Source of the DNA: Phyto melanocephala
Taxonomy: Eukaryota; Arthropoda; Insecta; Diptera; Rhinophoridae
NCBI GenBank assembly: GCA_941918925.1
Contig: OW799233.1
Coordinates: 118,371,833-118,435,832 of the forward strand
Direction: 5' to 3'
Length of the DNA stretch: 64,000 bases
Each line of letters starts with the position of its first letter. The stretch's first letter is position 1. Both the position numbers and the translations under genes were made by a program. The notes below the pieces were generated by a model. That model had not been told where the DNA came from. It worked only from the letters and a program-made list of their open reading frames with translations, and made no database searches. Below, piece after piece: positions 19,432 to 31,405 of the stretch.

Positions 19432-20253
19432 TTTTATACCCTTCACACAGTGAAAAAGGGTATATATAGGTTTGTCATTCCGTGTGAAATTTCTACAATT
19501 TTGATTTCCGACCCCATAAAGTATATATTTTCTGAAAGCTTATAAATAGGGGAGTCGATTAAGCCCCGTCCGTCTGTCCGTCTGACCGTCTGTCCGTGTG
19601 TATGTTGAAATCAACTTTTTGAAGCCCCCCGACATCGCTTGGACTCGGGTGAGGTATTAAAATATCAGAAATATTCGGGAGTAGATCGGTATTGAAAATC
19701 AAAAACATCGGTACATAAACAACTGAGATATGAGCAAAAACCCACGACCACCTCGATTTTTTTTTCACAAAAACAACATTACAACAACAACATACATACA
19801 AACAATCGTGTATACTGGTTAGAGAAAACGTGGCATCGAATCCCAGCTGAGCCAAAAAAAAATTTTTTTTATATTTTTTTTTATTTTTTTTTAATTTTTT
19901 TTTATATTTTTTTTATTTAATATATTATTTATATTTTTATTATTATTTTTTTTTAATTTTTTTTTTATTTTTTTGTTTTATATTTTTTATATATATTTTT
20001 ATTATTATTTTTAAAATTTTTTTTTTAATTTTTTTGTTAAATTTTTTTTTTTAATTTTTTTTTTATTTTTTTTTAACATACATACGTAAATTTATAATTT
20101 TACAATGGGATGTTTTTATATATGTATGTTTTTTATATGTATGTACGTATTTCATATGGGATGAATGGTGACACAAACAATTGTTATTGCATGGCTATAC
20201 GTTATGAAGAGTATATGAGATTCGGCATGGCCGAAAATAGCACTCTTACTTGT
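19432..20253 (+). mobile_element. HINE family B, copy adjoining the previous one
   Basis: It starts 24 bp of T-rich sequence after the previous 3' end with the identical TATACCCTTCACACAGTG. It then repeats the same order of blocks: GTCY core at about 19568-19600, CATACATACAA, tRNA-like string near 19810-19850, and a long T-rich tract. The 3' hairpin (ATTCGGC..GCCGAA, one mismatch) is followed by CTCTTACTTGTTA. The 3' portion contains ATTTCATATGGGATGAATGG, which is shared with the 13-kb copy but absent from the middle copy. The 3' end could therefore belong either to this copy or to the interrupted copy at 18164. Confidence 0.8.
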
Positions 20254-20254
20254 T

Positions 20255-22912
20255 ATTGTTAAACTTTAATATTATTAATGTAAGATAATCAATAAAAGTC
20301 AAAAGGTTTTATATAATCGGTAGGTGATTTATCCTAGTTTTCATGAAGAAATACTGATCAATTAGTCTAGATCAAATTATATAAAAATAAGTATCATGTT
20401 AAGATAATTTCTTTATATACACCCAGAAATAAAAACAATCAAAATCATTGCCAATGGATATTCCAGTTCTTGTAAATGAAATTTCTTTTATTTTGCAAAA
20501 ATCATAAGTTTTTATTGCTGACTACATATTTAATGCCCAAAAAAAAAAAAATTCTGTAACTACAACCATAAAACTCTTCCATAACAAATAAACTATGAGA
20601 TGTCATCTATTCTGATAATCACATTACTATGATGAGCAGATCAAGAATTAATTCTTTTATAAAAAACCTAATCTTAAACAAATCATAATTCTGTTAAAAA
20701 AATATGCTAAGTTTATTGTTTGACTTATTAATATCGATGTGATAGTTCTGTTTTATATAAGGTCTGATAGGTGTTGATTATCTTGTCGCTAGCACTTTGT
20801 TATCGGCTTACCTATATTTTATTGGAAACTACTTTTTACGTTACAATTTAATGAAATGAGAAAATGGAAAGTACAGCAATTATTTTTCAATTTCAGTTTA
20901 ACCAAATAAAATCTTTTTCAAGTTGGTATCCTCTAATATTCTTAATACATTTTAGTTATGCTTTCTTATCCATCCTTCGGTAATCTTAAATAAGTACATA
21001 CAATTTATTTTAAATTTTTATAGTTGGTAAATTTTTTAAATAATTTTAAAGCAGAACGATAGGTATTAAGTCAAACAATATGTATTTATATAAAGTAGCT
21101 TAACCCGGACCGCTTTTCTTGTCCCCGTTAAGTTTAATTTTATTTTATTAAAAATCGTTGGATCAAGAAGCCAATCTTCAATTTGAAAGTATTGCATAAA
21201 CACCAAATTAAAAATAAAATGAGACAAAAAATTATTCAAAAAAGGGAATTCAAATTATTACACTCATTCTGTTTTATTTTTTGTACCATAACACATAAAG
21301 CACTATTTACATAAACTATTTGTTTGAACTCGTATGTGGTTTTCTTATGTATTAGTAGCAATTTTAAACCATACACTCATTAAATACTAAACCAATTTTA
21401 ATATCATCTTGATTGTGCACATTAGCAAGAAGTATTTTTTCAAATACTATATTTTTTACTAAAATCCATTGTATAATGTGAGCATAAACTACTACTTTAT
21501 TAAAAAAAAAATTATTATATTTTAATCTTTGTTTTCTAAAATATCCAGAAAAATTAAAATATATCGTACGTGACATAAAACAGAAGTGATTTTGAGGTAT
21601 ATATGGAAATATGAAAAATCTGCGAATCTTGGGAGGTATTTTTTCTTTTTCTAATTTCTTACACTAAACCAAAATTTTTCATTTAAAATCCATTACATTT
21701 AATTGAAAACAATCTTCAAATAATTTTATAATAAATTCAATTTAATTTAACTCAAGATTTTTCTCTAATAGTAAGAATACTAATAAAATTTATATTATGT
21801 TAAGAAAAAAATTTAAATTCTAAATTACTTAGGTCCTCTTGCGACTGTTCAATTACGAATGACGGAGACAAATAATGTTTTTGTACTACCTACGTGACAT
21901 TAAAATAACATCCAAGGGAAATCAAAAAAAATCTGCTAATTGGACTCTTTATTTTCTTTTTGCTTATGGATCTTGTTAATTGTTGTTGTTGCCTTAATTT
22001 TAAAGCGTATTTACAATAACAACTTATTTTTACAATTTAGTCGCTAAAAAAAATAGTTGATTGCAGATTAAACTCTTATTATTGCTCTTAAAATATTTTA
22101 ATAAGCTCATAATACCTGCGCATAGTAAAATTTTAGTGTTTTTTTTATCAATATATATTGAAAAACTCTCAAGAGTTTTTATTTTTATAGTCGTGGTTGA
22201 CATATTCATGGAAATATCCATATGTCGGCGCTACGACTGCAGGCGAGTCCGAAATTTCATTGCCGAAACTGTCGTAGTACTATAGCACTCAGTTTGACCA
22301 AATAGGGATTTATTATATATAAGGGCCTACCTAACATTAGCTATCCTGAAGTTTTTCTCTATGTCCTTCCAATGACTTAAGAGCTTCCTGAAAATCAATC
22401 ATTAGAGTAAACTCCATATCTGTTGACATGTCTTTTATTTTTATATATATGGTCTTTCATATGGTTTTTGCTTGGAATAAACAACAGTTATCAAATATTA
22501 CATAATACTTTATTATCTAAGTATTCCCTAAAACATAAACACCCGTCAGGTGCCAACATTAATCTTGGATCCGTAAGTGGTCACAAGACCTCCCTAATAC
22601 AATTTATTAGATGCACTTAACATAAAATACCAAGTAATCTCTTAAGTAATTTATTATAATATTCACTCCTATTCCAAACATATTTTGCTTTATGTCACAC
22701 GATTAACACAAAGTTCAAGTACAGCCCATAAAGATTAATTTTCCGAGTCCTGTCTCACATACAACATATAAGCCTTTTTAATAATATTTAAATCGCCCTC
22801 TATTATATGATTGTATAAAAAAGAACCAAAAAGATATTTTATAAAACACTTTGAACAAAACTGGGTCAACTTCAAAATAATGTTAAACTTCTTTTCATCA
22901 TTCAAAGTGATC
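20255..22912. other. AT-rich non-coding DNA; one dispersed repeat copy
   Basis: The part at 20417-20690 resembles 42604-42890 (see that entry). Elsewhere there is no gene-like frame, and the small frames at 21364-21576, 22061-22285 and 22423-22620 show no recognisable domain. Confidence 0.5.
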
Positions 22913-22913
22913 A

Positions 22914-23085
22914 AAAACTTGCTTTGAAAGGTAAATTGAATCCCAGATAAAAAAAAAATATAAAAAAATAAGTTTCTAAAGAGAAAAAAGGTATTGCATA
23001 AAAACTTGCCTTGAAAGGTAAATTGAATCCCAGATAAAAAAATATAATAAAATAAGTTTCTTAAGAGATAAAAGGTATTGCATTC
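22914..23085. repeat. Tandem duplication, 87-bp period, two units
   Basis: AAAACTTG..TTGAAAGGTAA at 22914 recurs at 23001. The shared text continues through ATTGAATCCCAGATAAAAA, AATAAGTTTCT.AAGAGA and AAAGGTATTGCAT. Differences are mostly in the length of A-runs. A recent local duplication is the simplest reading. Confidence 0.85.
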
Positions 23086-23262
23086 GTAAATGCAAGCCTT
23101 GTAAGATTAATAAAATACAAAAGTATTATAGAATTGAAAATAATATTATGAAAATGTTATATGAAAGACATGAATAAATTAGAACAAATAATTCTATGTT
23201 TCAATTTTCAATAAAATACTGAGTTAAATAGTTGATATTTACACACAACATTCTGATCAAAA

Positions 23263-23310
23263 GAGTGCTGATGATGAAACCGTAGCTGGTTTTGAAAATG
23301 CATTCCACTC
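23263..23310 (+). ncRNA. Candidate type I hammerhead ribozyme
   Basis: The parts in order are GAGTG (stem I, 23263-23267), CTGATGA (core, 23268-23274), an unpaired T, GAAACC..GGTTTT (stem II, 6 bp including one G-U, loop GTAGCT), GAAA (core, 23294-23297), then A-AT-GC-ATT-C and CACTC (stem I, 23306-23310). Stem III would be three base pairs (AAU/AUU) closing a GC loop, with the conserved UUC triplet ending at 23305 as cleavage position. All invariant core bases of the hammerhead are present. The extra T between core and stem II is unusual and may reduce or abolish activity. No reverse transcriptase is associated. Confidence 0.5.
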
Positions 23311-23349
23311 AGCTAGTATCGGATAACTAACTTTTCCTAGATATTCTGT

Positions 23350-24514
23350 CATTATCACATAGAACTTATAGCCTAATATAAAATATAATACAAATTAAGA
23401 AAAGTTCAAATGTAATACTTTAAAAATACAAATAATTATCTTTTTATCTTAAAATCTTTACAATAGATGAGGTTAATTTAACATAATACTTTGCCTTATA
23501 AAACTCTTATTTGTGACAACGAAAATTTTTGAACAAAAGCCGCCAATATGTATTTATGTATTTTTTTGTAGGGAATAGTATGATCAGACTTGACTATTTG
23601 AAACAGTGAATAAGACTTTTATTTTGCAAACTAATAAAAAAAAATAGAAATTTTCTCAATAATTCTAAAACAATAAGTTATATTGTAACATTAAATTGTT
23701 CCTTGCTATTAGAGAGCACGGTACTGTAAATTATAAAATAAAATGAAAATAAAAAATAATATATAGCAAAATAACTACAACTATAAACTGCATATAAAAA
23801 TAGAAACTAGTTGAAACTAAACTAAAATTTAAGCTGCTAAAAACAATAAGAACAACAAAATTAAACTACTGCTTACAACTATTTAAGTGGATAAAAATAT
23901 AACAAACAGCAACAATAAAATCTGTTACTCAACAGAAGCCACATAATAACGCAACACAACTAAGCTAGGACAATATCTCTTCCTTTCTAGCCACCACCAA
24001 AACCAACACTACAAACACTCATAATGCAAGCAGCGACCAAAGTATGAGGAAAAAATTATCTACATAGAAAACTGAGCAAGAGTAACATCCTTATCAAGGA
24101 CAATTTGAAAACAAGAGTATCAAAAAGAAAACGTTTTTCTCCTCTGTTTGTCATAGTTTTTGTTTTAGTCTTTTGTTTTATTTTTTTGTTGGCAAGAAGG
24201 ATATGCAACCACTTAAATACCAGAAAAACACACATTTATATGAACAAGTTACATAAATACAAACAAAGGGAAAAAGTGTGCAACTAAATTTCATACTAAC
24301 CAAACATTTATTCATAAAAACTGTCAAACCTAAAGGCACTTTTTTTTATATAAGAATATCCCATCTAACAAATGGAAGTTTAATTTTAGATACTCTGATA
24401 TAAATTTTATTATTTAGTGTTTATCATCTATTCTGTTTTAAGTTCATTATCCTAACTTGTTAAGCTTCGAATATATATTTTGAAATTAAATGGTAAATAT
24501 TTAAGAATATTGAA
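23350..24514. other. AT-rich non-coding DNA, no gene seen
   Basis: No element ends or coding frame were recognised. CA-rich sequence around 23860-24060 is simple and not gene-like. Confidence 0.5.
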
Positions 24515-24585
24515 AAACTATTCCGATGTTGGTCGAGTTGAACGCATTTAAGAAACCAGCTACGATGTCATCGTCAGCATTCGTT
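24515..24585 (-). repeat. Degenerate copy of the hammerhead-bearing repeat family
   Basis: The minus strand reads CTGACGA (core with an allowed change at the variable position), TGACATCGTAGCTGGTTTC, TTAA in place of GAAA, then ATGCGTTCAACTCGACC. It aligns with the 23-kb and 16.7-kb copies. The loss of GAAA and the weak stem I indicate that it is no longer a ribozyme. Confidence 0.55.
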
Positions 24586-25764
24586 TTCGCTATACTTATA
24601 TTTGTTTTAAAACTACTATTTATGTTGCAATTAAATAAAATTAGAAAACAAGAGGCACAGAAATTTATTTGTTTAAATGTTTCATTCATACCAAATGACG
24701 TTTTGTTCATTTTCATATTTACTCATACTGTTAATACATTCTGCTGGCTTACTTCAAAAATGCAGTGCAAAAAAAACCGTTACATGATTTTGCATAATTT
24801 TCCTTGCTAAGTTAAAAAAATTGTCTTTTTGTATTGTTTTTAATCTAAAAAAAAATAAATATATACACTATTGGATAAAATAAGTTGCCATTGTCTACCA
24901 TGTTGAAGTAACGTTAAAAAAAAGTTTTAAAGAATTTATACAAAAATAATTTACTATTCCGTTATTCTTAAAATTTTTGAGTTTACTTTGTAAAAAAAGA
25001 AAAAATTGTGACCATTCTTATTTCACTGTGCTAGACACAAAATCAGTGATTCGGGAAATTTGAAGTACATTTGCGTTGAGATTAATTGCACATCAGCTTC
25101 TCAATAAGTTCATGATACATCAAATTTCTGCAAAATGACGACGATTTGGCATATCGCGATTTTCATTGATAATGATTAATACATCATTAAAATTTTCCTC
25201 GGTACGAACTCTTTGTATTTAGTTGATGAATTTATGACTAATAAAGTAAAACTGGTGTAAAATTTTGTCACAATAGCTTAAATAGCCTGTTTGTTGGGTG
25301 GATTATTACGACCATTGAACGGAAGTAATTTTAAAACGCACCACACGAATTTTAATAAAATTAGTTTTTTGTTTGTTTTAGAATCGATATCAATTACTTA
25401 TTTATTTTATTGCTTTTTAAAATTTTATGTTGCGGAACATTTTCGAATTCTAAATAACTTCCAAAATGCGAAATAATTTGTCATAATTGATGTACTTCAA
25501 AATTAAAGCATAATCCTGCTAAATGTCTTAAACGATTCATGTAAAGAAACAACATTAACTCATGAAACATCGCATACGGTTCACCTTATGTGTATAAGTT
25601 CTAAACGTTTATTAAAATTGATATCAGTTCTTTAGTATACTCATGTAAACAAATAATTTCCAAACACATGAAGTTCCACCTAAATTAAATCAGTTCCTCA
25701 TTCTGCAAAATCACTTTTTTGTAATACTTTTTTGTTTTTTTACTGGACACATATTATATTTTTA
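24586..25764. other. AT-rich non-coding DNA, no gene seen
   Basis: The small frames at 24586-24810 and 25291-25476 show no domain and are treated as chance. Confidence 0.45.
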
Positions 25765-25817
25765 GTACGTATACGTAATATATAACAACATTTTAATTAA
25801 ATATTACGTATACGTAC
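25765..25817. repeat. Perfect inverted repeat, 17-bp arms with internal palindromes
   Basis: GTACGTATACGTAATAT (25765-25781) is the exact reverse complement of 25801-25817, with a 19-base spacer. Each arm contains the self-palindrome ACGTATACGT. It could be a small hairpin, a paired protein-binding site or a MITE fragment. Confidence 0.8.
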
Positions 25818-25934
25818 AAGAATACTTATCTTATGCGCACGATGTAATTGTATATAAAAAAAAAAAGTTTTCAGATAATTCTAATAATATATTTTATAAT
25901 GATAGAAGAATCTGTTACAATTATTTGTTAAGAA

Positions 25935-26280
25935 AATATCGCCAAATGGTCACAACAGCTTCAATGGCGTACTTCTATCTGATTGGCAATATTTTTTATT
26001 ACAATGTTATTGTTCAATTGTTGGGCACGATGACGAGTCGGTGTTGACGGCTCTTTTGCCACGCTATCGCGTACAACAGCAATGTTTTCCGGCAAACGAA
26101 ATGGGCGAGTATGTACAGATATTTTCACATTTCCAACAGATCCGGTTTGCTAAAATTTTGCGAAATTTTCACAATTATCCCGATTGGGGATGTATTGATC
26201 TAAACTTTCATTTTCATAAAAAAGCTTCTTAACGCGCTGTTCAATTGTGTACATTTCTCTGGTTGAATTTGTCATATACT
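25935..26280 (-). mobile_element. Decayed copy of mariner-like derivative M1
   Basis: Minus-strand sequence from about 26270 to 26110 resembles the M1 helix-turn-helix region (EQRVKK.FYENESLDQ-like). The part from 26105 to 25935 resembles the C-terminal remnant, including the string complementary to ATATCGCCAAATGG. Both terminal repeats are lost. It is the most diverged M1 copy in the window. Confidence 0.55.
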
Positions 26281-26360
26281 GACACATGCAAATTTCAAAT
26301 TAAGTTTGGCAAAAAACTTGAAGTTCAGGTGTGACTCGTAATTAAGGAAATTTCTTCTAA

Positions 26361-26912
26361 AGAATAAAGTATATAAATTCTGAATCAAGGTTTCATTTCA
26401 TGACGATCTAATGATCTCCGTCCGTCTGTCCTTCTGTGGAAAGCACAATAGAGGTCACGCCCACCTCCCATATAATGTTTTATCTCAAATTCATATAATT
26501 TCTCTATAAATAAAGATTTTAAAATAATAAAGGACTATATTGAAATACCGAAGTTGTATTCATTAGCATAAATACATTTGACACGCCTACTATAACGCCC
26601 ATTTTTCACGCTATCTACTGTAAAACAAATTGAAAAGCTCATAAAATCGACAAAATTGGAGGTATGATGATGAAATTTGCTACATATATTCTTCTAGTCC
26701 ATGTCATTGTTTTTCCGAAAAATTCAGGTGACACGCCCACTTCAACGCCTACCTCCCATATAATGGTTTATCTCAAATTCATATAATTTCTGTATGAATA
26801 AAGATTTTGGAAAAATTATGGGCTATATTGAAATATCGCAGTTGTATTCATTAGCAGAAACAGCTTTGACACGCCTACTCTAACGCCCACTTTTCACGTA
26901 ATCTACTGTATA
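26361..26912 (+). mobile_element. HINE family A fragment (5' portion)
   Basis: It contains the AAAGTATATAAATTCTGAAT block, TGACGATCTA, a GTCY core (CCGTCCGTCTGTCC near 26418) and two tandem modules. These modules hold the ACGCCCACCTCCCATATAA and CACGCCTACTATAACGCCCA strings typical of family A. The first 60 or so bases and the 3' hairpin end are missing. Confidence 0.7.
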
Positions 26913-29840
26913 TATATATTTATGGATTTGTAGACAATTTTTCGCATTTAGCCCTTTCACTAAAGATTTTTCTCAAAAACCAAGCAAATCTCTATAAATA
27001 TAATTTTCTTCCAGCGATCACACTTTTCGGCAGAAAAAATAATATTGAGTATAATAGATAGGATTTCACTCTGTACCATTAACCTTAAGTAAAATTTTGA
27101 ATAAACAATGTTTGTAGGGATGACAGTCATGTTCTTGTTGTGTCTCTTAGTGGTTGCGTTTATGCATTTTTTTGTGTATCAATGTGTGTAGAGTAGATTA
27201 AAAAAACAACAATGACAAAATGTACAGTGATTCGAATGAAAAGGAAGAATAATTTAGTGGGAAAATTATTATTTAAATAGATTTAGGCAGCAAGGACAAA
27301 CATATTTTTAGACTTAATTTTTGAATTTTCAAAGCTTTAAAAATAGCTTGTTATAAATAACCTTCCCAGTCAAAATGTACAAAATATTTTTAATAACAAA
27401 CATGACTAGTAAATTAAATATTGTAAAAAAATTATTAATAAGTTATTTAAATAAATCAAGGCTTTTAAATATCATCTGGTTTAAAATTAAAAAAAATTAA
27501 AAATTATTAAAAAAAGTGCTTTTGCAGTCGCCTACTAAGTGTTTACCTGCTTCCGAGACCGCTTGCAGAGGGCATGATTTTAGGTGCTTCATCCTACTTT
27601 GAAGCTCTATATTTTTCAACTAGTAAATGCTAATTTATATCTATACTAGGAGCAGCTCCATCAATCCTTCCCTTTACACACTGCAGAAATACAGAAAAAG
27701 CAGAAAGCAGCACGCAAGGAAGAAATATGAAAAAAAATATTAAGAGAAATTTGTAACTCGTTTTTCTGCTGCTGATATAACAAGCAATGCAGAGACATAC
27801 TTTGTTGCAATTTCTTAAGCAAATAATGCGGTTAAAATAATTAAAAAAAAAAATTTTTTATTTTTAAATTAAAAACATGAGACTTATATTTTGTATCGTT
27901 GAATACGAACTGAAATAGGTCCCAACCCTTTGTCTAGGTTTGAAATTTAACACTTAAAATTTCTTTTAATCTGAAATCTCACAAAACAAACAAAAAAAGA
28001 TATTACATTAGTCGCCAAATGCCTAGTAATACAAATAAGAGTCAGGTGTTAGTCACTACTATGCCCTCCCAAACTGGTTGTAACAACATCTGCTTGCACT
28101 TTCCTATAAAACAGTATTTTTTGTACGATCAGACTACCACTTTCCTTTCTATTTCGATATACCAATTAAACAAGCCGTCATCCTCCCATATAATTTTTAG
28201 ACTTTAGCACTAATTGTTTTTTAAGAAGTTCACATTAATAATAATAAATTTCTCTTATTTAAAATAATTATATGATAAATAAATTACTTCCTTCTAAGAT
28301 ATCTCATATTTCATTTAAGACCTCAAAGTATTTAAAGCAATAATTCTAATTCCAGGATATCAACTTAAACAAATTGCAATTTCCTACGCCCAAGGGAGCT
28401 CCCTAGTAATATGATATGTTTTTAATTATTATTTTTAATTACTCAATCTTCCAACTTAAAACACTTCACTTAAAGCTTCTACAATAATAAAACATTTATA
28501 ACGAATAATATTGAGATTCGGAAAGGAGGTGATTATTCTATTATACCCAAGCTCCTTTTGTCGCAGGTTTATGATAAATAATCCTCTTAAACATAAACCC
28601 TGTAGTGTCGTCAGGCAAAAAATTATTTCCAGTGCCCAATTGTGCATAATGCTGATGGAGTGGTGGTTTTAATTCGTGTTACCAAACCGCAAAAAAAAAA
28701 TTAAGAAACACATGTGATCTCTTCAGTAATATTATTTTGACCCACCCCAAGAAATTTGCAAGTAAATAATATTTGAAAAAGATTAAAATCGAAAACAAGT
28801 CCAAGTTAACAGAAATAAATAGCTTTGAAATAATATTAAAAATAATTAAAATCATATTAATAAAAAATGTATTTACTTTTAATTGTTATCAAAAACATTT
28901 ATAATGAAAAGCTTTTATGGAAACACTTCAGGCGAAAATTTCAATTTTCTTCTCTCTTCTCAAATAAAAAACATTTTATGACACAGTACAAACAACATCA
29001 AAACTTATTCTGAACGCTAAAAAAAAAAGATAACCTAATAACTAATTCCACCACTCTTTGCTAATGAATAATCAATATTTATAAAATAAATAATTTTTGC
29101 TTTTAAATATTTAAAAAGTTGTGAAAAAAAATTTTTAAACAAATTAAATTGAAAAAGAAAGAAAAAAAATTTTTACGAAGTTTGATAAAACTTATTGGCG
29201 TTAATTATTTAACAATTTAAGGCTCAATGCATTCTTATTTGTTTAATTGTCCAATTGTATTTACAACATGTGCTAGAGGTCACCGTGACATTAAGTTCAA
29301 AACTATATAGGGACAGAGTGGTAAGTAGCGGATTACAAAAAACACATTAACCACATTCTGAAATATAACAACTAAACGTAGCAAATAGGTCAACAAAAAG
29401 AGCAAAAGTCGACTAAAATGAAATAAATGTAAAGAACCGTAGTAAAAGCACTGAACTAGACAAAGTATGTCAGGCAAAAAGAAGCTTTTTCGATTACATG
29501 AATTAAGGATAAAGAAACATTTTTGAAAATTGGAACATAATAAAAAACTTTGTTTCAACAAAAATCAATAAAAATAGTTGATTTTCCGTTTAGTTATATT
29601 GTAATGAAGGCACGTGTAAAATAAGAACTAATGATCGACCTGTACTTAATAGCTAGTTAGTTAATACCCCTTCGAATAAAAGATGAGTTGAGCACTTACA
29701 AATTAACTCTAAATGAATTTCACTTTGAAATATGTACTATTATTTGAGCTTAAGTATTTAAAAAAATTTACAAATAATACACAAAACTAATATTAGAAAA
29801 AAGAACCACTAAAAAATAAATTTTGGTATTTACTTTAACA
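26913..29840. other. AT-rich non-coding DNA, no gene seen
   Basis: The slightly GC-richer block 27520-27730 shows no domain or splice-framed exon that I can defend. Frames at 28019-28207, 28456-28647 and 29280-29561 are AT-biased and unrecognised. Confidence 0.45.
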
Positions 29841-29925
29841 CATTGACAGCCACGTCGGACACATATGTGTGACACTGCACAATGTGGCTTATGCCACGTC
29901 GGACACATATATCCGACGCGATTTT
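29838..29925. repeat. Two direct copies of GCCACGTCGGACACATAT beside TTAA
   Basis: The 18-base string occurs at 29849 and 29893, a period of 44. It is preceded by TTAACACATTGACA and followed by ATCCGACG, so short inverted pieces (CGTCGGA/TCCGACG) are also present. A TTAA next to repeated GC-rich boxes is reminiscent of piggyBac-type transposon ends, but no transposase or second end was found. That reading is weak. Confidence 0.45.
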
Positions 29926-31405
29926 CATTATCTCTAGCTATGTCCCACAATAGTTGCTGACAATTAATAGGATTTTATTGGCAAAAAGTGCGTGTTGCAC
30001 GCACCTCCCATTCAAAGTCCATAGCTTTTGCCACATATCCAGAGTGCTTTAATATATAATGTCTTCAAGATTTGTGTTGGGTATTGAATAACAACCTGCA
30101 TAGTTGGGCTTAAAATATTTAAGCTCTTAAACAATAATGAACTTATAAACAATAATAACTTATAATGTTGAGAATTTGTATGTAGTGCTTTTACTTCGTT
30201 TGTCATATTTGAACCAAAAATCGATGCATCGGCGCAAGGCAAGTGATACCCGCAATATAAAAACTAGTCATATGATTTATTTAAGTTTTCAATCCATATA
30301 TGAGATATTTTAATAAAAAATTTATCAATTTTCCTACCAATAATTAGGTAGGATCAAATAAGGGGCGTGTTACCTAGCTCCTATACTAAGAAAATATATA
30401 TATTGGCATATATGCAGATCTACATTTGTTATAGGCTTTTAATTTTATGTAATTCACTACCACATCAGTTTACTTTTTTGCAAAATCCATAGGATCAGAG
30501 CAGTGAACTGGGTGAAATAATGAAACTAAAATATGCAATCATAATTGAATACAATACAATGCAAAAACTTTGTTGAGACCAACAAAGCTATGTATTAATA
30601 AAAGAAAACCCTTAAATGGTTTATAAAGCTAAATTTGTATACAAAATTTAAAATTCTTAATAAATAAGTCAGTAAGATAAATGTGTATGTCTATAGTATT
30701 AAAGACCTTTACACAATAGCATAATTTTTTGTAAGTTTATTAAGGTTTATTAAAAAAAATATTGTTGGCTCATTTTTCTTTTAAAACAGGATATTGAAGA
30801 ATCCCTCCCTGAAGCCCTGTCTTAAAAATTCTGTAGGAACGTAGGCTGTAGTAAGAATAGAGAAAAGCATATCAAATTTTCACACGTTTAGCAAAAAAAT
30901 TAACTTCTTTCACATCTCGTTTCTTTAAAGGTAAAAAAACGCTTTTTGTTCTTCTGGGTATTCTGGTTTTCTTATAGAAAATTAATTGAAGTGTGAAATG
31001 TTAACAAGAACTAAGAAATATATTTATATAAAAAGAAGTATACACTCAAACATTACCACTTACTGCGAAAATTACCATTTTTAACCAATTTTCAACTATT
31101 TTTGGGGAACATTGGGATTAGTCTGTAGATGGTTTAGAAGAAATGGCACTTAAATTTTCCTTTATATTCCCATACAAAAACTAACAAAATTCCCCCCATT
31201 TTCCGTATAATTATTTTTTTATTGTCACTTGAAAAGTTACCAAGCCATATATCGTAATGTCTTAATATATACAACGATATTCAGTCTTTCTAATTGGAAC
31301 TGGAAAGGAGGAAAAGAGTTATCCTTATATGTATATGTATATGTAAGAGATACCCTTATATGCAAAAATTTTTTTGGGACAGCAGAGCGGTCCGTGTTCT
31401 GTTAG
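29926..31405. other. AT-rich non-coding DNA, no gene seen
   Basis: No gene or complete repeat was recognised. Confidence 0.45.

Noticed and set aside
18303..19855. Minus-strand frames of up to 142 codons
   Set aside because: They run through GTCY repeats and HINE B blocks and recur with each copy of the repeat, so they are non-coding element sequence.
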